Both the position numbers and the translations under genes were made by a program. From the NCBI GenBank assembly GCA_964017235.1, contig OZ024928.1:153474881-153538880 (forward strand): a stretch of 64,000 bases of DNA, read 5' to 3'. Under the pieces are notes generated by a model. It was not told where the DNA came from and made no database searches. It was given only the letters and a program-made list of their open reading frames with translations. This document shows positions 44,591 through 56,644 of the stretch, piece after piece. Source of the DNA: Sabellastarte sp. h YS-2021 (Eukaryota; Annelida; Polychaeta; Sabellida; Sabellidae). How positions within the stretch are numbered: position 1 is the stretch's first letter; the number at the start of each line of letters is the position of its first letter.

Positions 44591-45235
44591 GTCCTACTTG
44601 GGTTTGGGTGCTTCTTATTTTCACCCTGTACACTGTGAATTCACAGTACCTTTACTATGATACAGATGCAAATGCTAATACTTTAACTTTTTAACTTTAC
44701 CCTCTTTCATGGGTTATCAGCTGGAAACACACTGACTAGCATTTCTGGCCATTTTACCTTGCCTTGCTTCGTTTGTCAGTTTGACCTTGACCTCGGATTT
44801 GACCTTGGAGGTCATTGCTCCAGGACCTGTCTTCATGACCTCATTGTTGCTGGACTGGCCGGCGGGTTGGGCAGAAATTAATAGAAACCCATGGACTTTA
44901 GACAGATAATTTCATATTTGCTGCCCAGCCTGCTTGCTTTTCTTTCACCGTTCGTCATGTTGGGTTTTTGACCTTCCATATTTGAAGGTCAGCTGCATGA
45001 CCTTGGAGTTCACTACGGTTCAAGTTCCCTTTACTTAGGTCACTTGCAAGGCAGGCTTATTTGGCCAGTTAGGGACAAATACATAACTTAATTTCAATTG
45101 TTTTGAATGTATTTTAAATGTATATTGTGCCTGATAAAAATTGGGTAGAAAAATAGAAAAATAAATGTTATATATCCCATGTTGCCTCTTTACTTCTTGG
45201 GAACTGACTTCAGTGCACAGTACTCATCACCCTTC
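44591..45235 (+). other. 3' non-coding region of the YR retrotransposon
   Basis: It has repeated TGACCTTGG and TGACCTTGACC words (44775-44810, 44965-45010) and a near-palindrome ACCTTCCATATTTGAAGGT. Similar TGACCTT words follow the recombinase relic at 6.97-7.13 kb, so this is a conserved tail. I could not demonstrate the split repeats expected for Ngaro. Confidence 0.5.
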
Positions 45236-45325
45236 GCCACAATTCATGAAAGTCCAGAGACAAAAAAATGAAAAAATGTGATCTCTAGAAGAGTGAACCT
45301 GACTAGAGCTAGAGCTTAAAACTAT
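45236..45325 (-). repeat. Second 5S-derived SINE copy, right part
   Basis: GCCACAATTCATGAAAGTCC, agagacaaaaa and gtgatctctagaag match 38670-38720 of the first copy, then gagct and cttaaaa words match to about 38745. An insertion of about 9 A-rich bases distinguishes it. Confidence 0.8.
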
Positions 45326-45329
45326 TTTG

Positions 45330-45537
45330 TGTCATCTCATACCATGGTCAGTGTGCATAGCCATGGTCTGTCACAGCAGAGCCAACTTTCTAGTAGGTAT
45401 GTATTGTATCATCATTGATGTACACTCACCTTTAGAATAAGATTGACCATAAATGTGGGTGTCACTATGAAGATCTGTATGTTAGATAAACTGTTCTATT
45501 AAATTAAGGAAAAACTTGAGACTTTGAGACAGGAGGT

Positions 45538-45578
<41 letters not shown>

Positions 45579-46440
45579 GGGGGGGGGGGGGGGTGTCTGT
45601 CTGTCTGCTTTTCTGTGTTAACCCCACAAGTAATGAACAGATCTTTCTGATATTTTTATGTTTTAAATTTTGGGAAAGATCCAGATCACATTTTGTATAA
45701 AAATAAATGCATAAATAAATCACGAATTTCCGGTATCATTCCCTGGCGGAGGCCAGACTCAAGATTGTTCAAAGTAAAAGTTACTTTCATTAAGGCAAGT
45801 TAGATTAATCAATCATTGCATTTATTGAGATGATGTAAATATACAGATATACAGACATTGTGTCAATAATATATGACCCTCTGACTTATCTCTGAAGGAA
45901 TAAAGTGCCCTGAAATAAATGCAAATTAATATGGCTTGTTGAAAAGAAATCAGTTCATAACATAGTATTTCAGACCAATAATGGAATGTCATTGATGGTG
46001 GTTCTGTTGTATATTTGCCCAGAATACAACATGACATGCTAGAAGGCAGTTTCGTCAATTTCCGCTCAGCTTAAAAACCTAATAAGTAGGTACTTCTTTG
46101 AAAATATGATAAACAAAGCTTAGTACACCCTCGGTTTTGTTCAGGAGCGAAGGAAGATACTATAGCCATTAATGCTAGCCCTTCTGAGACTGTAACACAC
46201 TGCAATCATTCTGAATATAAAATGTGACTAATTTGAGGTATTTTCCATAGTAGAGTAGTATCAGAACACCTGTAAGTCTTGTTTTGCTCAAATCTGCGAT
46301 CTTAAATGGCTCTTATGGATGCAAATGCTTTGGTTTATACCCGACTCGACTAATTTAATTCCTTGTTAAGGAGACTCTCTGATCTAAATCTTTGCAAGCT
46401 GCAGTGTAATCAGAACAGTCTTATTAGAATCTTTACCAAT
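45330..46440. other. Spacer with a compound simple repeat
   Basis: Apart from the simple repeat at 45.54-45.61 kb nothing was recognised. The segment 46290-46410 has an octamer ATGCAAAT and a TAATTTAATT stretch and could be regulatory. Confidence 0.35.
45541..45609. repeat. Compound simple repeat (AT)n-T27-G15-(TGTC)n
   Basis: AT dinucleotides to 45551, 27 T (45552-45578), 15 G (45579-45593), then TGTCTGTCTGTC. The minus-strand open frame here is an artefact of the tract. Confidence 0.95.
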
Positions 46441-46935
46441 ACCACCAAGTACTGACACATCATGACATTAGAAAGACATCTATACAAGCTGCCTATTGAA
46501 CATCACTTTGTATTCAAGACTGTCTTACTGTTGTACAAGTTTCTACAGAGTGGTTATCCTGAGTAGTTTGAACCTTATCTTATATCTAGACATAATGAGT
46601 ACAATACTCATAAAAATCAAGTCAACAGTAAGGTGCTTGAGGTCCTACACTTGAGGTTCTCATCAATATATAAGTCTACTAAGCATTGATTACATCATTT
46701 CAGCTTTGCATACGATGCTCCAAAGATTTAGACTGATCTGTCTGAAGATGTACATTCAGCCACTTCTCGCTCCTCATTCGGAAAGAAGTTAGTTTCTGTT
46801 TTGTTCCTGGTCTTTCTAACTGCAATGTCTCTGGTTATATGATTATTGATCTCTGTTTTCTGTATCTCGCGCCTAGAGTCAGACTTTAAGAGATTAAGTG
46901 CTATAAAAGTACTATAAAATTAGAATGAGTGTTGT
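46440..46935 (+). pseudogene. L2-type LINE, 3' end fragment
   Basis: Broken frames read FKTVLLLYKFLQSGYPE, EPYLISRHNEYN, SFAYDAPKI, TDLSEDVHSATSRSSF, the C-terminal end of L2/CR1 reverse transcriptases. It closes with agattaagtgctataaaagt near 46890 and AATTAGAAT. Stops and small indels are present throughout. It is the plus-strand counterpart of the fragments at 3.6-4.2 and 48.1-48.8 kb. Confidence 0.75.
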
Positions 46936-46939
46936 TGTT

Positions 46940-48070
46940 GTCCTTATTGTTACAATATCAGCAGTAGTGAGCCTTTACCAAGGCTAGGTGTGACGAAGAA
47001 GAAACAGTCCCCAGCATTGAGCCATTAGGTCAGTACTTCTAACAACCAGTAGCACGCAATTTCTGTCAGTGAGACATTAAATATGGGCACAGTGAAAGCT
47101 GCTACTACCACCCATCCCCCTCAACATATCCGCCCCACCCCGCCATATCTCCCCACTGAGTTAATACTAGCCCTTCTCTCCACCCTGGTCCATTTGCGAG
47201 AAATGTTATCCCCATTGTAAAGTCATTATTTACTGTCAATAGCAATTTGTACTTAATGGAAGAGCAATGAAATAAGCTTTTTAGACCATGGGGGTAAAAA
47301 CCGTTCAGATTTCCTCTCTTACAAGCCCTCGTTTGGGAAATTGTTGAGGCGATTATTAATGTTATCAATAGGATGATTTCATTGGTTGAAGAAATTGCTT
47401 TAGATGAGAGGTGAGGGGGACTTGTTTACATCTTGGGTTCGCCAGGTGCTCAGTACAACAATATTCAAGGTAAAATAATTTTCAGATGCTTGGTAAAAAG
47501 AAAAAAAAATGTTTATTTGATCAATATAAATTTCTGCAATGCCAGACATCTTCTTGGTTTAACTGACACATGCTTGCCCAAAGGCCACATGAATGAAGAA
47601 CAACAGCTAACTCTGTTTAATGCATCTTAATACCTGATACGGGGAATAGGTGCTATAAACATATGGTCAGTTTAATTCTACTGTAAATTAAGTGAAAGGA
47701 AGTGAAGGGTATTTACATTATAATGTTTAAACTGGCAGGGTAAGAAGAAACTGGTACCTTCTTGTGTGATATGAACATCTGCCCCCTCCATCCCCACAAT
47801 ATACTCTCTTGAAATCAGTATGGTTCAGAGTGACTCAGAGACCAGTTCTATAAAAGGTCCTAAGTCCTAAAACAGAGCTTTATCTTAAATCTAAGATTGG
47901 CCCAACACATTGGATTTTTGTCCAGGTTTTGCATTCATTCAAGGTCTCATACTGAGCTCTGGCTTAAGTTTGGTGCTGCATGTAAGGCTGCTTCAGTGTG
48001 ACACTTGTTTCTCATTTTGTTGCAGTGCTTATGTGAAAATCCTGGAAGAGCTTGACTGATACCTAATCTC
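46940..48070. other. Unique spacer
   Basis: No gene recognised. The words gtcagtgagacattaaat near 47068 resemble a SINE ending but no head was found. The segment 47250-47400 is high complexity with GATTATTAATG and TTGG-type words. Confidence 0.35.
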
Positions 48071-48074
48071 ATCT

Positions 48075-48810
48075 AATGTGTACTTTTAAAGCGCTTAATT
48101 GCCATCAATTGACAGACTCTAAGGCACAACTGAACAAAACCAATGTGAATAAGCATAAGTCCAATAACAATAGCCAGGTCATACTAAGAAGACACAGGGG
48201 TGACATGGAGGCTATGGCAGATAAGCTTTTGTAAACAGGTAAATTTTGAGCTTTTCCTGAAGGAGGCGATAGCTGTTGCATCGTGTACAACATTAAAAAG
48301 ATCATTCCAAATCTATGGCCAAAGTATTTGACTGACTTGTAGAGTGAGAGTGAGAAGTGGAAGGGAAGAACTGCTAGATATTGACAATCAGGATTACTAT
48401 GCCCGTTTCTGTAGGAGCAACTACTAAGAGACAATGATGGTCCAAAATAGCTAGGAGAATCACTGTGTAAAAATTTATAAACAAATGTTGCAGTTTTGAT
48501 CATACAGCGGTATTTGACAGGCAGTCAGTGGAGTTGCTTAATGATGGCTATAACATGAACATACTTTATCTGATTTGTGACAATATGTACAATAGTACTC
48601 TGAACATCTGTAGCTTGTGCTGATTGAAGCATGACAAACCTCTAAACAGACAGTTACAATAGTTGAAGCGACAACTAACCAAGGCATTTGCAGCAAAGAC
48701 ATCCACTTCTGGAGTAAGATACCGTCTAATCCTGTGAAGGTCACACATTTGGAGGAAGCAGGCTTTACATGTCTTTTTGAATGACACGGTGAAAAAATGA
48801 TAGGTATGAA
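48075..48810 (-). pseudogene. L2-type LINE, C-terminal and 3' end
   Basis: On minus, a frame at 48566-48787 reads CKACFLQMCDLHRIRRYLT, then PEVDVFAANALVSCRFNYCN and CLFRGLSCFNQHKLQ (family pattern ---C--C-F-IRDLRRIRRYL----A--LANALVSSRLDYCNSLL-GL----L-KLQ). It continues in 48105-48503 with IKTATFVYKFLHSDSPSYFG. It ends with ttgatggcaattaagcgctttaaaa near 48085. Two or more frameshifts separate the parts. Confidence 0.85.
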
Positions 48811-48814
48811 AACC

Positions 48815-49445
48815 ATTTATAATAGAATGTTTTCAAAACGTTCTGTGTAAACTGTTTATTAAATGCTTAATGACAAATGTTAGAAAAACGCTACAAAGTA
48901 ACATGCTAATGTCTCAATCATAATGCGTCAGAGGTAAAATTCAATGTCTTTTTAAGTAGCTCACTGATGAAAATATTATTTTATGTCTAAAATTGTAAGA
49001 CACTGGCTTAAAACTTACTTTTAGGGATTGCATGTGGAGCAATTTCTCTAAAGTTATTGCAATTATTGCCCATCGCAATCTTTGTCTGGAAATGTTGAAG
49101 GTGTCTTTCCCAGTAGTTTGAATTTGGAGTATAAAAGCCAGGAACAAGCAATAGGGTTGTCATTGTCACATGAGACATTATCAGAGGCACTTCCCCCTCT
49201 GCTTGTTTGAATGTAATACTTTACGAATGAAAATTTTTCACATTTCTGAAGGAGAAATGAAGGAGAAATAGGTTGATGTATTTTTTATATAATTTTAAAG
49301 CCCAAACCTGAAAACCATAATTAAAAAAACACAAAAATGTCAATGTTGTAGTTTTGATCAAGTGATGGGATCCAAATAGTTTGCATTGGCATAGCTTTCA
49401 ATTTGTTGATTGATCGATACTTGATCCCTCTGTTTTGCAGAAATT
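48815..49445. other. Spacer
   Basis: Nothing recognised apart from AT-rich DNA. Confidence 0.4.
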
Positions 49446-49448
49446 GAT

Positions 49449-49629
49449 GCAGGTGGGTTGAGTCGGTCGGGATCAAGAGTCAGGGAGGGCTGGTGAAATA
49501 TCAAACATGTTCGATATTTTGCCGACCCACCATGACAAGCAGGGACACTACAACCAACCCTAACCGACTCTATAAACATTGCTCCGAACCATCAAAAGAT
49601 CCTTAAAAGATGGTCTCAGTGGAACACCC
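49449..49629. mobile_element. Shortened second copy of the palindrome MITE
   Basis: It lies in inverted orientation to the copy at 38.9 kb. Its right half (caaccaaccctaaccgact ... ctcagtggaacacc) is the reverse complement of that copy's left half. The palindrome appears at 49494-49519 with one mismatch. The left terminus is degraded (gcaggtgggttgag). Confidence 0.75.
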
Positions 49630-49639
49630 CTAAAAGTTA

Positions 49640-51400
49640 GGGTTTGTATAGGTTTTAAAACCTTTTGTAAATGTTTAAACCATTTTAAAACATTTTAATG
49701 ATTGCTGAGTACCATAATTATACTTACAGGGCATGTCAGTACCTATTAATCAAAATACAACAGTAACTGAAGTGGTTATCTCAAATTATTTGAAGAAGTA
49801 TAAAATAACATATTTTCTCATTCCTACATTTCTGATATAACATTTATCCAATTATTATATATCTTATTATTATATTATTATCATATATTATTATTTTATC
49901 CTTACATTCTTATATTATTTTCTCAATCTGATCCAGTAGTTCACCTTTATATTTATGAAAAGTAAACCTCTCTCAGGTGCAGGTGAAATATATTAAAACT
50001 ATAGACTTAAAAGGCGATTGCAATTTACCCAGCCCCCATTTTAGAAAAATGTAGACCCCTAGCTGTGGAAAAAGTACGCGACTTTTTGGCGTCGACGTTT
50101 GGTGTTTTTGTGGTGCAAAAAACAAGCCCATGGAATGAATGACTTCAACAATTTCACGCTTGCTCGGCCACAAAACTGACTGGCCAAACACACCTCCCAT
50201 TAGCAGGAAATCAACTCAGGCGGGCATTAGAAAGGCATGTTTAGATTTGCATTGTGGAAAAGGGGAAATCAAATGGGAGATTAGTCTCCTCAATGGGGAA
50301 TCTGTTCCCATTGTTTTGATATCAATTTCATTCTCCATGTCAGTGAAATAGTTGCCATCTCCAGTTGATTAACACTGTTTTTTTATTATTCTCTGTTCCA
50401 TTGGTAGTGAAAGATGGCACTAAAGTACTGATGAAAATTAAAGCCCAACAAAAATTTGTTCACCTCGATGTAGCTTCACTGAATGCTAAGGTCAACTTAA
50501 GTCACCATATTTTAATTAAAAAGGAGTATATTAAAACATTATGTAAACATATTAATTTCTCTTAAATAATATAAATTGATATGTATATAAAATATATCTT
50601 AATTGATGGTCAGTATCACTTATTCAGGAGTAATAAGGATGGCAAATTCTAGTGTATTTAAAGGTGCAGACAACTATAGCTATATAACTATACAACTATA
50701 ACTATACAAATAAGAAGATATGAAGTAACTTTCATATTATTTCATTTTTTAGATTGAAATATATTAAAATATTGGGATTACTGTGAAATTAAACTAATTA
50801 AAAATTTTTCAGAGACCGGCATAGTTTCCACCCTGTCCCCAAAAGGGCTGGCATTTTGTCTGCCCTTGCAATTTTGACTGGCATTTTGTCCACTGGCAAT
50901 TTTTCCACCGGCATTTTGTCCTGGACTTGTATTTAAAAGCAGATTACTTTGTGCTTAGTACTTCATTATTACAAGTACTTGCAACATTTTCAACGAAACT
51001 GTCACATAAAAGAGTGTCTCAGAATGTTCATCATATTCCAACACTGATTCTCTTTTGATACCTATCTTTGTGCACTGAGCCTTTTTCCGTTTCAGTCTGG
51101 TTTGCAGGGTAAAGCCTTAAACAGAATGTGAGCAACAACAACAAAAAACATCCACACTCTCTAGTAAAGTATACTAGTCATGGATCAAATTAAAACATTG
51201 ACGTTTTAATTGATTCCAATGAAAGCAAAAACAACAGCTCTAAACTTCTCGTGTAGAATATACTTAATATACTTATATTACCCAGATGTGAAGATAAAGT
51301 GAGCATTCTTTACAAATTTCAAAGCTTGTAGGCCTCTGATATGTTATATTTGAAGAAACACAAGTGATAATTTAGAGACAATGAACATAAGCCACTAGTA
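49640..51400. other. AT-rich spacer with small repeats
   Basis: A TTAT-rich stretch spans 49845-49925. The segment 50060-50345 is higher complexity and non-repetitive. At 50817-50930 the word GGCATTTTGTC occurs three times at roughly 30-base spacing. No gene recognised. Confidence 0.4.
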
Positions 51401-51408
51401 GACATCTG

Positions 51409-51988
51409 GGGCGGATTTCACAAAGGGAAATAAGCCCAGACTTAGACTTAAATTTAAGACTTTGGGCTTAAATTTTGATAACAGAACGGTAAGCCCATGG
51501 TCTTAGACTTGGTGGATTTCACAAAACAGTTAAGTCCATGAAATTGCCAGTGGATTTAATTTTAAGTCAAGTAGGTAGTGGGCTTAAATTTTGTAAAGAG
51601 GACTTAAATGTGGCCACCATAAACTTTTCTGTACTTCAAAATCTGAAATGGCTGTAAATAAAGTATAATTATACAGAACACCTCACTAAAGTAGTCTTTG
51701 GGAAATTTATATGTGGTAACAAGGTTTTCTATTTCAAAACAGAACTTATCCTTAGATAAAGTGTGTCAAATGAATGATATATGTCGAAAATAGTATATTT
51801 TGGATGGATGTAATAGGTCATATGACACAGAAAACCACTGTGGTTATTTGATAAGCTTGGACTTAGCTAAGTCACCCTTTGAGAAATCCATTTAAATCTC
51901 TGACCTAGCCAAGACCAAAGTCTTAGATTTAAGACCCTGACTTAGCCGAAAACTTGGCTAAGTCAGAGTGCCTTTGTGAAATCGGCCC
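51409..51988 (-). mobile_element. Second full copy of the GGGCCGATTTC MITE
   Basis: It runs in inverse orientation to the copy at 17.66 kb, with shared inner words (accataaacttttct, ataattataca, gtcatatgacac). Ends are GGGCGGATTTCACAAAGGG and ttgtgaaatcggccc. Both flanks are CTG (51406-51408 and 51989-51991), the complement of the CAG around the first copy. Confidence 0.85.
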
Positions 51989-51994
51989 CTGACA

Positions 51995-53040
51995 TACATA
52001 AAAACCAGTAGAACGACCACTTCCTCTTACTACCAAGGTAAAAATATTAAAACTCAGAATAGATATAGACTTTAAAAAACATTTAACCGGAACCACTATC
52101 ATAATGTACTATCACATCAGTGAACGAATGAAAAACATCACAGAAGAAACAGCAATTCTTACTGAATGCTACATGCATGTAAACACATTGCATGGTGAGA
52201 TTACACCAGTTTTTATAAACACAAATCAATCCAGTGTGAAGCAGGTGTTTTATCACTGCATATTGGGTGTACAGTCCCCTTACTCTCAAAAGGCATAGTT
52301 TCTCACTCTCTATAGCATGAACACTCACACCCGCATTATTTAATGAGAAGCATCGGAAGCAGACGACATTTTGCAGGGATCTCCTGCCGTGAAACCTGCT
52401 TCCGGTGATGTGGTATCCCATTATCGCCCAGGTAGATACACAGCGGATGTAATTGTGACAGTCTTCGATGGGGGAGGGGGCAACTAAACATACAGTTAAA
52501 ATACATTGGTTTAGCTTCTTAAACCCCCAAAACACTTCTCTGACATAATACCAAACCGTTTGACCCCGCCTCACCCTCAAAAAATAAAATAAATAAAAAT
52601 GAACAATAAAATAAAAGTAAATAAAATGTGCAGTTCTTTCTTGGAATCTTTGAAACGACGAATCCAGGAAAAGAACCTGCTTTAAAAGTACCCTCCTCGT
52701 GTATTGAAGGGTAAAAAAGGCCGTTTCTGTCAAATAATTCATTTATTGAAGTATTTCTGGGATGTGATATTTAATTTATCTAAAAATATCAAATGACGTC
52801 AAGCAGTTCCTAAACATTCAACTACATGTGATTTAGTGCAGGGTGATATTTCTCCAATAGTAATTTGATTTTCAATTAATTATTCACAAAAAGAGCATTT
52901 AAATAAAGTGAAGGACTAAAAGTTTTGTTTCTTTTTCTTTCTGACCAGAAATAAAACTGCTACCAGTGTCACACTGTTATATTTGGATTCTTGCAAATAG
53001 TCAATCTGGTATTATATATGGATACCTGAAAAATAACTGA
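51995..53040. other. Unique spacer containing a 219-codon minus-strand open frame
   Basis: Apart from the open frame at 52083-52742, listed separately, I see no repeat or motif. The part around 52320-52480 is less AT-rich than its surroundings. Confidence 0.35.
52083..52742 (-). CDS. Open frame of unknown nature, 219 codons
   Basis: It is the longest frame in the window not linked to a transposon. It starts MNYLTETAFF and is rich in Phe, Cys, Tyr and Val, with a hydrophobic patch (FIYFYFIVHFYLFYFL) that comes from an AT-rich plus-strand tract of AAATAAAA words (52584-52626). No domain, signal peptide or conserved motif was recognised, and there is no sign of splice sites framing it. It is most likely a chance frame, but the higher-complexity middle (52320-52480, GYHITGSRFHGRRSL) might be an exon or a conserved element. 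Confidence 0.12.
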   Translation of the reverse strand: MNYLTETAFFTLQYTRRVLLKQVLFLDSSFQRFQERTAHFIYFYFIVHFYLFYFLRVRRGQTVWYYVREVFWGFKKLNQCILTVCLVAPSPIEDCHNYIRCVSTWAIMGYHITGSRFHGRRSLQNVVCFRCFSLNNAGVSVHAIESEKLCLLRVRGLYTQYAVIKHLLHTGLICVYKNWCNLTMQCVYMHVAFSKNCCFFCDVFHSFTDVIVHYDSGSG

Positions 53041-53043
53041 TTA

Positions 53044-53044
<1 letters not shown>

Positions 53045-53074
<30 letters not shown>
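53045..53074. repeat. Uninterrupted C30 tract
   Basis: Thirty consecutive C. On the complementary strand this is G30, able to form quadruplexes. Confidence 0.98.
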
Positions 53075-53075
<1 letters not shown>

Positions 53076-53079
53076 TTAA

Positions 53080-55335
53080 CGCCGTGACTCTATACACACT
53101 GGCCTGTGTAGTTCTGCTATTTTAAATTTACTAAAATTACTGCAAAAGACCAACGTTAATTGTGATGAACAACGTATAAACGTTCAAATGACATTGAAAG
53201 GACAGTTTTTAAAAAAATAGTGTTGAAAATATACCCTGTCTTTACATATGGTATTTGAGCACACTAACCTTCATCTGTAATTTATATTCTGACCGCTCAT
53301 CAAATACCTGTACATTTTAATGTGTGCCCTGTATTTTTCACTTGTTATATATGTCCTGCATTACTTATTTGTTTTTACAATAACATTTGTACAAACCGTA
53401 ATTCTATTCTATCTCTTATAACTAGATCCATTCTTTCTATACTGGGGTCACAAGCTTCAAATGAATGGGCTCATCTATTTTTTGTTGGGGTTCTTTCCAC
53501 CTCATATTTGGGTAGGGGTGCATTCGGTGAGAATTCAGTGGTATTTAGGTCTGGATCGGATGCATTCATGTTAATTCAGTACACCTCGGTAAGCAATTTG
53601 TATTCAGAACCGATTTTTAAAAAAATGTGTGGAAAAAGCCATTACATCCTCTAAGATGGATGTAAACGAGCTGTATTAAAATTATACACAGCGGAGAGGT
53701 GAAGGGGAGCACAGGATGGGTCTAAGAGGTGGTTCATTCTTCACTATGAACAAGCTAGATTTGAGATCTCTATTCAGAAATATAAGTACCAGGTTGTCAA
53801 GAGGATAACAAATACATAGAGCATGGAGTACAGAAAGTACAGAAAGGTGTGACAGATTATGCGTCATAATAATAATATAATGTAAATCCTGTACATACTG
53901 TGTGTAAAATGAGCCATGCTCCTCTCTGTGGCAGAACTGATTCATTGGTTCAAATAATATATCTTTCCATACATTTTGAGGCCCCAGTGATAGTTGTTTC
54001 ATAATCCCCGCATGCACATCATAAGATACAAAATCATTTATGTTGGATAAAACATCGAAAAGTATTTTTGTTAGATTTATGTAGTCATAACACTGTTACT
54101 TAAAGCAGTGACCGAAAAGTAACACTGTCCACCTGTGTGTGATGGTTTTTGAACCTTTGAAAATTAAATTCTCAGGTTCAGCTTCAGGATGCTGGCATTC
54201 ATCTATTATTAATCTGGTAGGAATCTGACAGACAGGTCTGTGGGAAATAAAAAAAAACATTTGGTGTTTAATTCTAAAAAGATATTAAACATCTGTGGAG
54301 AAAAACAAAGCCTGAAACTGCTATCCCAGTTCTAAATTGAAAAATAGTAAACTTTTTAAACTGGTGTGGCCGGATTTATAATCTGGAATCCTTGTCTACT
54401 TATCTTCTTCCCGAGGTACATCAATAGATTCAGATTGCTCGAATTACCCACAATTCCATGTAAAATGGAAAGTACTAATCATATTAAGTATAGTTTTCCA
54501 TAAAATAGTACATTAAACAATACCTTGTCATTGAGTAACTTTAAGAAGGTCATTTTTTTTCTTCAGTTGTAAAGATTCTCCATATCTAAAAGATCTGAGC
54601 TTGTGCAATATAGCAACTCTGACCTTGACTCAGATAAGAGGGAATTACTTTCTCATACACACTGGCTTGTCCTCTCATTAGATGTCCTTATAGATAGAGG
54701 GGTATTGTTCATGTTGTTATTTACAAATCACGGTACTTTTATTTCCAATGATTCCAGGAAAAACAGAGGTGGAAGGTTGTACCTCCTGTGAGCTACACAC
54801 TTTTTAGCTGTAGATGCGAATCACACCTAGGGAGGACAATGATCACAGCTGATTTTTTTTATGTTTTTTTTACCCAGAAATTTTATTTACCCTTTTAGCG
54901 CAAAGCCTGGGAGGGTGCAAACCCTCCATCGGGGAGGTATGTAAATTACCATTACACTTGCTCCATGTATTATTAACATTTTAGACCAAACTGAGATTAC
55001 ACCTTATATGTTTATATGCAACACGTATCAAGTAAGACTTTTTTCAAAGACAGATTATAAAATGTTAATGTCTACACTTCTAGAAAGATCATATGTATGT
55101 AATTTAATATTTCACATTACTTCCAATCAGAGAAAATTCATTGAATACTGTTATTTTGCTATTGTTTACTATTATTTTACTATTTCAATGATAAGTAACA
55201 ATACATCATGTTAAACAGAACATGTTGTGATACATTAAGACAAACAAGACTGTAAAGTTATTAAAAGTACTGAACAAAAGGAGCTTTTTACAAACAATAT
55301 GCTATACATAAGTGCATTATTTAAATTCATTTTTA
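53080..55335. other. AT-rich spacer
   Basis: No coding or repeat homology recognised. A small hairpin GGAGGGT-GCAA-ACCCTCC lies at about 54911-54928. Open frames at 53322-53654 (+) and 53682-54017 (-) have no motif. Confidence 0.4.
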
Positions 55336-55339
55336 TTTT

Positions 55340-56640
55340 TTACTTAAGTGGCAGGTGGAACAGCATACAGTTAAATTTCTGTTCCAAATTTGAGAACTGC
55401 TGTTTTGAAAAGATTAGTGTAAACACATCTCTATATAATAACAAGTTTTTATGAATTTCAAGTTTTACATCAAAAAGGGTACATCTTTTCCTCTCAAAGG
55501 ATGATTTAGACCAAACTTTGTAAATTGAGTAAATCACAATTGTTATACATAGGTGATTGTTTTTACTTATATAATCATCATTATTCAGGCCTAGTATTAC
55601 ATGTTTCATAGTAATATTCAGATTTAGACAGTTGCTAAAAGTAACGGAAAGATGTTTTATAGTTTCACAAGTATATAACAAATGACATGTATCTTTTCTT
55701 TGATTACAGAATAGGCATTTTTCTGAAACTGTTTTGTTCCATTTGGACAGTCTGCTACCACATGGTAGAAAATCTAACAATATTTTGTATTTGAATTCAC
55801 AAAACATTTTATATTTTAGTAAATATAGGTTTCGAAAATACTTTGCCAGTCTTTTGTGTTTAACTTTAAACTGAAAACCTTTTCCCATTTTCTCTCTACC
55901 AATGGTCTGTTACTTTTTTTACTGGACAGGATAAAATATAGGTCTCTTGACGTCATCTCAAAAGGCTGTATCATTTTATTTTTATAATAAAAATTTGCAT
56001 TTAAAAGTAGTAATCTTTGCATATATTTACACATTTTTACATTAGTTTTTTTCAATATTTTATTCAGAACTTTTTTCAATGTACTGAATTCTATTATCCA
56101 ATTATTGGTTCTAGATAATCTGTGAATAACTGACTCAGAGGTAAGCCAGTTGCCTTCCTCATCTAATAAATCTTTCACATATAGAAACCCACTTGCTACT
56201 CAGTTTCAGAAATAAAGCATTTTATGTTTGTTTTTGAGGTACTCATTCCCCCATATAACTTGTGACAGTATTTCATGGGGTTTCAGATCTGAGTCAGGGT
56301 TCAAAGTTTTACATTTGTTAAAACCTATAAGCATATCCTGGTAAAAGTTTGGTAAAATTTTTACTAATGATGCTGTTTTAATAGTTTTAAAATTTGTGCA
56401 AAAGCCTATCTTTGACAAATATAGATGTACAATGTCATTCAGCACATCATAATTTTTCACTGTTAGAATCCATGCAGCTTTTAGTGCCCAGATTTTTGAT
56501 TCCACATCAGTGTAACCAAGCCACCATTAACACGCTTAATAATAATGACTGGTTTTTTTTTTTACTTTGTGATTTTTGCCCCATAAAAAAGAGAAACATA
56601 ATTTTCTCTATTTTGTGAATAAGTGCCATTGAAATAGATA
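55340..56640 (-). pseudogene. L1/Tx1-type LINE, C-terminal part
   Basis: From high to low coordinates on minus: KIEKIMFLFLWGKNHKVKK, then GGLG-TDVESKIWALKAAWI, then QVIWGNEYLKNKHKMLYF (56206-56505). Next VKDLLDEEGNWLTSE and RTNNWIIEFSTLKKV (55816-56178). Then the zinc-binding end KCLFCNQRKDTCHLLYTCE (55340-55888), the Cys-x2-Cys...His...Cys pattern of zf-RVT. This order is that of the C-terminal third of L1/Tx1 reverse transcriptases. Stops and frameshifts separate the three open parts. The catalytic RT core and endonuclease are missing. The last frame is 182 codons long and intact to a stop at 55340. Confidence 0.85.
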
Positions 56641-56644
56641 GAAT

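Larger units (their letters stand above)
39601..45235 (+). mobile_element. Tyrosine-recombinase (Ngaro/DIRS-like) retrotransposon
   Basis: A 5.6-kb element coding in order gag, a linker, reverse transcriptase/RNase H and a tyrosine recombinase, all on plus. There is no aspartic protease, no DDE integrase and no visible methyltransferase domain; that order fits Ngaro better than DIRS1. Its limits come from comparison with the uninterrupted SINE at 38.6 kb: host sequence stops at 39600 (cccattgct) and resumes at 45236 (gccacaattcatg). A weak second match (agtactcat-ccc near 45218) could mean a short duplication or a shifted right edge. I could not identify split direct or inverted terminal repeats. 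Lesions are few: two gag stops and perhaps one indel. Confidence 0.9.

Noticed and set aside
45499..45723. Minus-strand frame with Pro and Lys runs
   Set aside because: It arises from the T27/G15 homopolymers.
53322..54017. Open frames of about 110 codons on both strands
   Set aside because: No recognisable motif, AT-driven composition and no splice or promoter context.
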